Shown one piece after another: positions 1-5,082 of a DNA stretch of 5,901 nucleotides. Source of the DNA: Phycisphaerae bacterium (GTDB taxonomy: Bacteria; Planctomycetota; Phycisphaerae; SM23-33); assembly GCA_030628445.1 (NCBI GenBank), contig DAOVQV010000113.1, positions 1-5,901 on the forward strand. Reading direction: 5' to 3'. Position 1 is the stretch's first letter, and each line of letters opens with the position of its first letter. The notes under the pieces are model-generated. The model had not been told where the DNA came from and searched no databases. It worked only from the letters and a program-made list of their open reading frames with translations. The position numbers and the translations under genes are program-made.

Positions 1-276
1 AACGTCGGTGTGATAACGACGCTCTTTTCCAAGATAACAGTGGACCCATCCAGGACTTACTGCGTAGTGGTCGGCCCGCCGGTGATGTACAAGTTCGTTA
101 TCATCCAAGCCAAGGACAAGGGCTTAAGCGATGACCGCATCATCGTCAGTCTTGAACGCCGGATGAAGTGCGGCGTCGGGAAGTGCGGGCACTGCCAGAT
201 CAACGGGCTGTACGTCTGCCAGGAAGGCCCCGTCTTCCGCTACCGAGACATCCTTTATCTCCAGGAGGCGCTATAG
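1..276 (+). CDS. hydG: Sulfhydrogenase gamma subunit (FAD/NAD(P)-binding diaphorase), C-terminal part
   Basis: This is the 3' end of a gene that begins before the window; 91 codons are visible and the frame is open to base 1. The fragment matches the C-terminus of the ferredoxin-NADP reductase/PyrK-like gamma subunit of group 3b [NiFe] hydrogenases, which carries electrons between NAD(P)H and the Fe-S chain. Residues 20-30 (YCVVVGPPVMY) are the end of the NAD-binding domain. A [2Fe-2S] motif follows: cysteines 57, 62, 65 and 73 (CGVGKCGHC, then YVC), and the QEGPVF stretch typical of the family comes right after it. The GTG at base 10 is internal, not a start. The stop codon abuts the ATG of the delta-subunit gene. 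PyrK and sulfite reductase subunit B share this fold, but the hydrogenase genes downstream settle the assignment. The symbol follows the Pyrococcus sulfhydrogenase naming, not the [FeFe]-hydrogenase maturase HydG. Confidence 0.9.
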   Translation, partial: NVGVITTLFSKITVDPSRTYCVVVGPPVMYKFVIIQAKDKGLSDDRIIVSLERRMKCGVGKCGHCQINGLYVCQEGPVFRYRDILYLQEAL

Positions 277-1014
277 ATGAAACCGACAGTGGCGTTCTTC
301 GACTTTGCCGGTTGCGAGGGCGACCAGTTGCAGGTCGTCAACCTTGAGCAGCAGCTTTTGGAGCTTCTGGAACAGGTTGAGATCGTGAGCTTCCGTGAGG
401 TGATGACGGGGCACAGCGACGAATACGATATAGCCTTCATCGAAGGGGCAATCACCCGCAAGTCAGACGAGGCCCGCCTCAAGGAGATTCGCAAGAACGC
501 CAAGCTCCTGGTCGCCATCGGCGCATGCGCCACGATCGGCGGGATAAACGCGTTGAAGAACCTCCAGGACCTGGAGGAGGTGAAGCGCTATGTCTACGGC
601 GACGGGGCTAAGCACTTCCAGACCTATCCGACCCGACCGGTAGACGCCGTGGTGAAGGTCGACGCATACGTCCACGGTTGTCCCATCGACCGCAAGGAGT
701 TCCTGAGCGTCGTCAAGGCGCTTCTGTTGGGTAAGAAGCCCGAGATACCCAACTATCCCGTGTGTGTGGAGTGCAAGGCGGCCGAGAACGTGTGCGTATT
801 CGAGATGGGTCAGTTTTGCGTTGGCCCGGTCACCCGGGCCGGGTGCGAGGCCTGCTGCATCACACAGGGAAGCATCTGTTGGGGCTGTCGCGGGTTCGTG
901 GACGATCCCAATACGGACGCCGAAAAAGAGATCCTCGCCAAATATGGACTGAACGTCAGGGACGTGATTAACAAGCTCCGCCTCTATACCGCCAATTCGG
1001 AGGTCGCCCGATGA
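277..1014 (+). CDS. hydD: [NiFe] hydrogenase small subunit (sulfhydrogenase delta subunit)
   Basis: This 245-residue Fe-S protein is the small subunit of a group 3b hydrogenase. It relays electrons from the NiFe site to the diaphorase subunit in the cytoplasm. It has no Tat signal peptide, which fits the soluble group 3 enzymes. The proximal cluster ligands read C13-x-x-D16, C84 (GACATIGG) and C135 (HGCP). The family usually has Cys where D16 stands. A C-terminal ferredoxin-like region holds C163, C166, C173, C181, C190, C193, C194, C201 and C204, enough for two more [4Fe-4S] clusters. The segment VCVEC plus GPVTRAGC is typical of HydD and MvhG-like subunits. The ATG start has a strong AGGAGG at 263-268, eight bases upstream, and the previous gene's stop codon abuts it. 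The last bases overlap the large-subunit start (ATGA), which suggests translational coupling. Its length is close to that of known HydD proteins (about 260 residues, from memory). Confidence 0.93.
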   Translation: MKPTVAFFDFAGCEGDQLQVVNLEQQLLELLEQVEIVSFREVMTGHSDEYDIAFIEGAITRKSDEARLKEIRKNAKLLVAIGACATIGGINALKNLQDLEEVKRYVYGDGAKHFQTYPTRPVDAVVKVDAYVHGCPIDRKEFLSVVKALLLGKKPEIPNYPVCVECKAAENVCVFEMGQFCVGPVTRAGCEACCITQGSICWGCRGFVDDPNTDAEKEILAKYGLNVRDVINKLRLYTANSEVAR

Positions 1015-2297
1015 GTCATGGGTCGCATTATCTTACTCGTGTCGAGGGACACGGGAACATAGTAGTCGACGTTAAGAAGGGAAAGATCAAGCAATGCCGC
1101 TGGGAAATCCCCGAGGCGCCGCGCTTCTTCGAGGCGATGGTCCGCGGGAGGAAGTGGGACGAACTGCACCACATTACCAGCCGCATCTGCGGTATTTGCA
1201 GCATCTCTCACACTCTTGCCAGCGTCAAGGCCACCGAGGCGGCCCTTGGCGTCAAACCCAGCCCCCAGACCGTCAAGCTTAGGAGGCTCGCCAAGCACGC
1301 CGAGACCTTTCAGAGCCACATTCTGCACGTCGGGTATCTCGTGCTTCCCGATCTGATGGGCGTTGATAGCGTCATACCGCTGGCGTCGAGCCATCCTGAG
1401 CAGGTCAAGACGGTTGTGCGCCTGCACCGCGTAGCCAACGAGATGAGCGATCTGCTCTGCGGGCGGACCACACACCCGCAGCGCATCGTACCGGGGGGAT
1501 TCACGCGCCTTCCGCGCCCTGAGGACCTGGAAACGCTCAAAAGCAGACTGCGCGTCGCCATCCCGGACCTGCAAGCCGTCACCGAGCTTGTCCAGTCAGT
1601 CGCGGGGAACTTCCCCCACTTTGAGCGCCAGACCGAGTACATCGCGCTGGTGCAGGACGGCGAGTATCCTTTGTATGATGGACGGATCGGCAGCACCGAC
1701 GGAGGAGCGTGGGACGTTCGTGAATACCGCGCGATTACCAACGAATACATCGTACCGCATTCCACGGCCAAGTACGCCAAGCACAATCGCGACAGCTACA
1801 TGGTCGGCGCACTGGCCCGCTTTAACCTCAACGAACAGCATCTGATGCCAATGGCGAAGGAGGCGGCCAACTCATTCGGCCTTAAGGCGATGTGCTGCAA
1901 CCCCTTCATGAACAACGTCGCCCAGCTCGTCGAGTGCTTCCAGTCGATTGAAGATTCGACCAGGCTGATTGACGAGGTCCTCGCCGACGGTCTGCACGGC
2001 GAGACATTTAAGGTCGAACCTAAGGCCGGGAGGGGCGCATCTGCTGTGGAGGCGCCGCGCGGGATCCTGTTCCACGAATACGAATACGACAATGAGGGCC
2101 GCTGCACAGAGGCGAATCTGGTCATCCCGACAAACCAGAACCACGGAAACATACAGCGAGACTTAGAAGCGCTCTTACCGGATCTTCTTGCAAAGGGCGA
2201 AGAGCAAACCGAGCTGGGGATGGAGATGCTCGTGCGGGCGTACGATCCGTGCATATCCTGTTCGACCCACATGTTGAAGGTGAGGTTTGAGCACTGA
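1011..2297 (+). CDS. hydA: [NiFe] hydrogenase large (catalytic) subunit, sulfhydrogenase alpha
   Basis: This 428-residue protein is the catalytic subunit that reversibly splits H2 at the NiFe centre. The N-terminus has the conserved TRVEGHG stretch (conserved Glu at residue 12). The first metal motif, RICGICS, gives Cys60 and Cys63, followed by His67. HPQRIVPGGF (155-164) and EAPRG (347-351), leading into NLVIPTNQN (369-377), are further conserved blocks. The second metal motif, DPCISCSTH (412-420), supplies Cys414 and Cys417. Eight residues, MLKVRFEH, follow His420; this is the tail normally clipped off after nickel loading, and a matching protease gene lies downstream. All four NiFe cysteines are present, so the enzyme looks functional. 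The start overlaps the delta gene by 4 bases, with CGGAGG at 998-1003. Group 3b is inferred from the gamma-delta-alpha gene order and from the similar length to Pyrococcus HydA. Group 3c (Mvh-type) is less likely because of the FAD/NAD subunit. Confidence 0.95.
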   Translation: MSHGSHYLTRVEGHGNIVVDVKKGKIKQCRWEIPEAPRFFEAMVRGRKWDELHHITSRICGICSISHTLASVKATEAALGVKPSPQTVKLRRLAKHAETFQSHILHVGYLVLPDLMGVDSVIPLASSHPEQVKTVVRLHRVANEMSDLLCGRTTHPQRIVPGGFTRLPRPEDLETLKSRLRVAIPDLQAVTELVQSVAGNFPHFERQTEYIALVQDGEYPLYDGRIGSTDGGAWDVREYRAITNEYIVPHSTAKYAKHNRDSYMVGALARFNLNEQHLMPMAKEAANSFGLKAMCCNPFMNNVAQLVECFQSIEDSTRLIDEVLADGLHGETFKVEPKAGRGASAVEAPRGILFHEYEYDNEGRCTEANLVIPTNQNHGNIQRDLEALLPDLLAKGEEQTELGMEMLVRAYDPCISCSTHMLKVRFEH

Positions 2298-2303
2298 TAC
2301 CAC

Positions 2304-2349
2304 GCCGAAGGGCGCCAGTAAGCCCGGCGAAGGGCGTTGAGCAGTAAGC
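2304..2349 (+). repeat. Imperfect tandem direct repeat in the hydA-transporter gap
   Basis: Two degenerate copies occupy most of the 77-base gap between the large subunit and the transporter. The first is GCCGAAGGGCG (2304-2314) followed directly by CCAGTAAGC (2315-2323). The second is GGCGAAGGGCG (2326-2336), four extra bases, then GCAGTAAGC (2341-2349). Each half matches with one substitution. The function is unknown; it could be a duplicated regulatory site or a simple slippage duplication. Confidence 0.5.
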
Positions 2350-2363
2350 ACGCAGTATCGGCT

Positions 2364-2370
2364 GAGCAGG
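2364..2370 (+). promoter_or_regulatory. Weak ribosome binding site of the transporter gene
   Basis: GAGCAGG is the only purine-rich stretch before the transporter. Its end is 4 bases from the GTG at 2375 and 10 bases from the ATG at 2381. Neither spacing is ideal; the ATG is preferred on codon type. Confidence 0.4.
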
Positions 2371-2380
2371 TAACGTGATT

Positions 2381-3976
2381 ATGTTGAACAAGGCTTTCCA
2401 AGTACTCGTGCGACTGATGCTGCTGTTCAAATCGAATGCGGGATTCAATTACGGGCTGTTGGTGATCGCCGTGGTGTTTTTTGTGGTTGCGGTTCTGGCG
2501 CCGACGCCCAGGAGTCTGGTGGAGCTGGTATCGCGGGACTGTCCGGTCGGTTATCGCCTTCAGCCCGGAACGAAAACGATAACCGGGAGCGTCAACACGG
2601 TACTCAAGACCGACCTGAGCCCCCAGCAAGTTGCACACAAGGCGAAGGTCATGACCGCGGTGCTGCTGACGGCCGCTTTTCTATGGGCCACGGAGGCGAT
2701 TCCACTGGGGGCAACGGACCTTCTGGTAGGTGCGCTGCTGTATCTGTTTGCGATCCTGCCTTTCGATAACATAGCCAAGGCCTATATGAAGGACGCCGTT
2801 TTCTTCATTGCCGGTGTCTTGACAATCGCTGTCGGGGTCAGCAGGACGGGCCTGGATCGTCGCATCGGTGTTCTTCTTCTCGGTAAGATCCGCAGCCTCA
2901 AGGGCTTTTGCTTTGTCTTCCTTCCGCTCATAGCTCTGGCCGCGAGTTTCTTCTCAGAGCACGCCCTTATGGCGATCCTCGTGCCTATTCTGGTCAACGT
3001 ATACATGCTCATCTGCCGGCGCTACCGGATCAAAGTGGACAGGGCTCTGGCGGTGCTGCTGATCTTGGGGGTCTGTTTCGCGCTGAACCAGGGCGGGCCC
3101 GGGTCCCCCGCGGCCGGCGGGCGAAACGCCATCATGGTCGGCTATCTTCAGGACTTTGGACGTCCCATTTCCTTTGGACAGTGGATGCTGATCGCCATGC
3201 CGTATGTGATTCTGATATCGCTGGTCATCGGCGCGTTCATGTACTTTGCGCTGAAGAGAAAGCTGAAGATTCCGAAAGTGGACTTCGGCGAGTTCTTTGA
3301 GCCGGAGGTCAGACGTATCGGCAAGATGTCCAGGTCGGAAGCCCTGATGGCCGTTATCTTGGTCTGCGTTGTCGCGCTTTGGATCACCTCTAGTCATCGA
3401 TTCGGACTCGGCGGGCCCTGCATCTTCGGTGTCGTCCTGATGCTTGTTTTTAGGATCTGCAGTTGGAAGGACATTCAGACACACGTGCGATTTGATGTGG
3501 TGGGCTTGTACGCCGCGGCGTGTGCGATGGGAGTGGGGCTTAAGATGACCGGCGCTTCGCTCTGGTTGGCACAGACCATTGTCAGCAGCCTCCCGAAGTT
3601 CATGCAACAAGGGGACATGCTGCTGATTGCCGTCAGCGCCTTCACCGGGACGCTTACGAATTTCATGTCCGATGGCGCCACGGTGGCTGCAATAGGCCCC
3701 GTTGCACTTTCCATGGCGCAGATCGGGAACGTGCACGTTTGGAAGGTCGGTCTTGCCTGCGCCTTTTCCTCCTCCTTCGCCAACGCCACCATTGTCGGTA
3801 CGCCGAACAACGCAATTGCATATGTGGGCGCCGTGGATCCCGAATCGGGACAAAGGCTGCTGCGGCTGCGTGATTTCCTTATTTATGGCCTGCCCGTGAC
3901 ACTGCTTGCATCCGTAGTGTTGTGGGGCTGGGCCTTTTTCGGATACTGGAAACTGATTCCATGGCTTTTCCAATGA
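2381..3976 (+). CDS. DASS/SLC13-type sodium:anion symporter-like membrane protein
   Basis: This integral membrane protein (531 residues from ATG 2381; a GTG at 2375 would add two) resembles the divalent anion:Na+ symporter family, which imports dicarboxylates, sulfate or similar anions. Hydrophobic segments recur throughout, for example about 25-42, 92-106, 112-127, 139-155, 177-190, 195-213, 222-236, 268-291, 320-336, 347-361, 371-388, 413-425 and 499-522. The inverted-repeat architecture is visible in two paired hairpin motifs. SEHA (192-195) is followed by the Gly-rich QGGPGSPAAGGRN (237-249), and SDGA (430-433) is followed by IVGTPNNAIAY (471-481). Family members normally have Ser-Asn-Thr at both hairpins, so substrate or cation binding may differ. 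Residues 43-88 form a hydrophilic insert between the first two membrane segments. The substrate cannot be read from sequence. Its position between the hydrogenase and its protease suggests co-expression. Confidence 0.82.
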   Translation: MLNKAFQVLVRLMLLFKSNAGFNYGLLVIAVVFFVVAVLAPTPRSLVELVSRDCPVGYRLQPGTKTITGSVNTVLKTDLSPQQVAHKAKVMTAVLLTAAFLWATEAIPLGATDLLVGALLYLFAILPFDNIAKAYMKDAVFFIAGVLTIAVGVSRTGLDRRIGVLLLGKIRSLKGFCFVFLPLIALAASFFSEHALMAILVPILVNVYMLICRRYRIKVDRALAVLLILGVCFALNQGGPGSPAAGGRNAIMVGYLQDFGRPISFGQWMLIAMPYVILISLVIGAFMYFALKRKLKIPKVDFGEFFEPEVRRIGKMSRSEALMAVILVCVVALWITSSHRFGLGGPCIFGVVLMLVFRICSWKDIQTHVRFDVVGLYAAACAMGVGLKMTGASLWLAQTIVSSLPKFMQQGDMLLIAVSAFTGTLTNFMSDGATVAAIGPVALSMAQIGNVHVWKVGLACAFSSSFANATIVGTPNNAIAYVGAVDPESGQRLLRLRDFLIYGLPVTLLASVVLWGWAFFGYWKLIPWLFQ

Positions 3977-3983
3977 CGGCGGG

Positions 3984-4004
3984 CCGGGCACGGTTGTGGC
4001 CCGG
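3984..4004 (+). terminator. GC-rich hairpin after the transporter gene
   Basis: Eight bases downstream of the transporter stop, CCGGGCAC (3984-3991) can pair with GTG plus CCCGG (3996-3998 and 4000-4004). The loop is GGTT and G3999 is bulged. A competing fold pairs CGGGCC (3980-3985) with GGCCCG (3998-4003). No U-run follows, so a classic intrinsic terminator is unlikely. It may stabilise or partly attenuate the mRNA before the downstream genes. Confidence 0.4.
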
Positions 4005-4060
4005 GCGCTGTCGAAGCTGAGCGGCACGAGCGAACTGCACAACGATCAGAGGAAAACGAT

Positions 4061-4429
4061 ATGAGAAGCCTGACATACATTCTGACGGGACGTCCCAAAA
4101 CCCGCACCGACTGCATCGACTACATGCAAACCCACACACCCAAGAAGATATCGATTGAACTGATGTCGCAAGAGGTCCTCTCCGAGGCCTTCATCTCAAA
4201 AACGCTGTTTGCGACATACGTGTGGGTCTTCAAAGAGGAGGTCGTCACTTACCAGGAGATATACGGCCGCTGCTTCCAGCACGAGACATACGAGCGCCAG
4301 TGTATCAGTATCGACAACTCCAATCGAAGGTTGGTAAAAGCTCTTGAGAATCTCCGCGAGCGCACCGGGTTGTCGATAGAATCCCAAGATGCACGGTTCG
4401 AGTATAGTATCGCCTACAAGACGACATGA
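4061..4429 (+). CDS. Hypothetical protein, possible winged-helix fold
   Basis: I do not recognise this 122-residue soluble protein as a named family. A good ribosome site, AGAGGA (4048-4053, seven bases upstream), supports the ATG, and the reading frame sits cleanly between two genes on the same strand. From about residue 45 the pattern resembles an OmpR/PhoB-type winged helix. A hydrophobic helix with VVTYQEIYGRCF (61-72) corresponds to the usual 'V-S-R-E-E-L-hydrophobic-x-x-V-W' helix. ISIDNSNRRLVKALENLRER (82-101) resembles the recognition helix with its arginines. SIESQDARFEYSIAY (105-119) could be the beta wing. No receiver domain, membrane segment or Cys cluster is present; the only cysteines are C18, C71 and C81. 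It lies between the transporter and the hydrogenase protease with gaps of 84 and 72 bases, so it may be a small local regulator. That role is inference; a non-DNA-binding winged helix is equally possible. Confidence 0.6.
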   Translation: MRSLTYILTGRPKTRTDCIDYMQTHTPKKISIELMSQEVLSEAFISKTLFATYVWVFKEEVVTYQEIYGRCFQHETYERQCISIDNSNRRLVKALENLRERTGLSIESQDARFEYSIAYKTT

Positions 4430-4487
4430 TGCCCTGGCAGGCCGATACTTCCTGCGGTTCGCGACTGATAACTCGCATTTGGCAGCT

Positions 4488-4493
4488 GGGAGG
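4488..4493 (+). promoter_or_regulatory. Ribosome binding site deciding the hycI start
   Basis: GGGAGG is a strong Shine-Dalgarno core. It lies eight bases before the ATG at 4502 and overlaps the first base of an in-frame GTG at 4493. The ATG is therefore the real start and the GTG is excluded. Confidence 0.75.
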
Positions 4494-4501
4494 TGAGCGA
4501 T

Positions 4502-4984
4502 ATGGATCGGGCAAGTGTGGTGATAATAGGCGTCGGTAACAGCGCCCTGTCCGACGAAGGCGTGGGCGGGCGCGTAATTTCCGAGTTGGCCCGGCGGGCG
4601 CCGAGCGGGATCGAGCTGGTCGACGCCGGTCTGCCCGGGCCCGGGTTAGTGGACCTTCTGGAGGGCAGGAGCAAGGCCGTAATCGTGGATGCGGTCGACG
4701 CGGGTGCTCCGGGCGGCGAGATCTTTCGTTTTCGTCCGGAACAGGTCCGCCAATTCGAGCAGACGCCACGCTATTCGCTGCACGAACCCAACGTTCTGCA
4801 GTACGTGATGCTCGCCCAGGCCCTTGAGGCTGGCCCGAAGGAGGTGGTCTTTATCGGCGTCCAGCCGGAAAGTCTTTCGCCCGGCGAGGGCCTCTCGCCG
4901 TCGGTAGAGGCGGCGGTCCCGAAGGCGGCCGCACTTGCACTCACCGAAGCGCTCCACCAGATCAGCCCTTCTTACCAGCAATAG
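4502..4984 (+). CDS. hycI: Hydrogenase maturation endopeptidase (HycI/HybD family)
   Basis: This 160-residue cytoplasmic protease cleaves the C-terminal tail of the [NiFe] large subunit after nickel insertion, letting the active site close. The N-terminal motif GVGNSALSDEGVG (10-22) is the family signature. Compared with E. coli HybD, the nickel-sensing residues Glu16, Asp62 and His93 correspond to Glu19, Asp63 (IVDAV) and His94 (SLHEPN). The block GVQPESLSPGEGLSPSVEAA (119-138) matches the family's GV-PESL-P--GL-P-VEA pattern. Length is normal for the family. The natural substrate should be the large subunit encoded upstream, whose DPCISCSTH motif is followed by eight residues. The transporter and the hypothetical gene separate it from that subunit, but it is on the same strand. 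The symbol is by family; frxA is the name used in Pyrococcus. Confidence 0.92.
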   Translation: MDRASVVIIGVGNSALSDEGVGGRVISELARRAPSGIELVDAGLPGPGLVDLLEGRSKAVIVDAVDAGAPGGEIFRFRPEQVRQFEQTPRYSLHEPNVLQYVMLAQALEAGPKEVVFIGVQPESLSPGEGLSPSVEAAVPKAAALALTEALHQISPSYQQ

Positions 4985-5015
4985 AGCACTTTAAGGTATG
5001 GGCGTTTCTTGCGGC

Positions 5016-5034
5016 GGGCGGTTGTTGCTCGCCC
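5016..5034 (+). terminator. Weak hairpin downstream of hycI
   Basis: GGGCG (5016-5020) pairs with CGCCC (5030-5034), giving a five-base stem that a G-U pair can extend inward. It lies 32 bases after the hycI stop in the convergent gap. No U-run follows, so it is only a candidate for ending the hydrogenase transcript. Confidence 0.25.
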
Positions 5035-5054
5035 TCGGCGGCCCCAACAAGGCT

Positions 5055-5070
5055 GCGGGAGGATGCCCGC
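5055..5070 (-). terminator. Weak hairpin downstream of the heparinase-like gene
   Basis: GCGGG (5055-5059) pairs with CCCGC (5066-5070) around a six-base loop. Read on the minus strand it begins 13 bases after the stop of the heparinase-like gene and is followed by AGCCTTGTTGGGG, a poor U-tract. It may act as the end of that transcript, or as part of a shared convergent end with 5016-5034. Confidence 0.3.
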
Positions 5071-5082
5071 GCAGGCATGCAG

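Noticed and set aside
10..12. GTG as start of a small 88-residue gene
   Set aside because: The frame stays open to base 1 with family-like residues (NVGVITTLF), so the gene continues upstream of the window.
984..1574. 196-codon open frame on the minus strand
   Set aside because: It is antisense to the N-terminal half of the large subunit, whose L1 motif is unmistakable.
1796..2638. 280-codon open frame on the minus strand
   Set aside because: It runs antisense across the end of the NiFe large subunit and into the transporter, with no family motif; both sense genes are certain.
2954..4042. Long open frame (362 codons) on the minus strand
   Set aside because: It lies opposite the transporter, is low-complexity and rich in His, Arg, Gly, Gln and Asp with no recognisable domain, and is explained as an antisense shadow of a GC-rich membrane-protein gene.
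4403..4408. TATAGT as a -10 promoter element before the protease
   Set aside because: It lies inside the preceding coding region and no acceptable -35 box is found about 17 bases upstream (the sequence there is AATCCC).
4493..4495. GTG as start of the maturation protease
   Set aside because: Its first base is part of the GGGAGG ribosome site; the ATG at 4502 has correct spacing and gives the normal family N-terminus.
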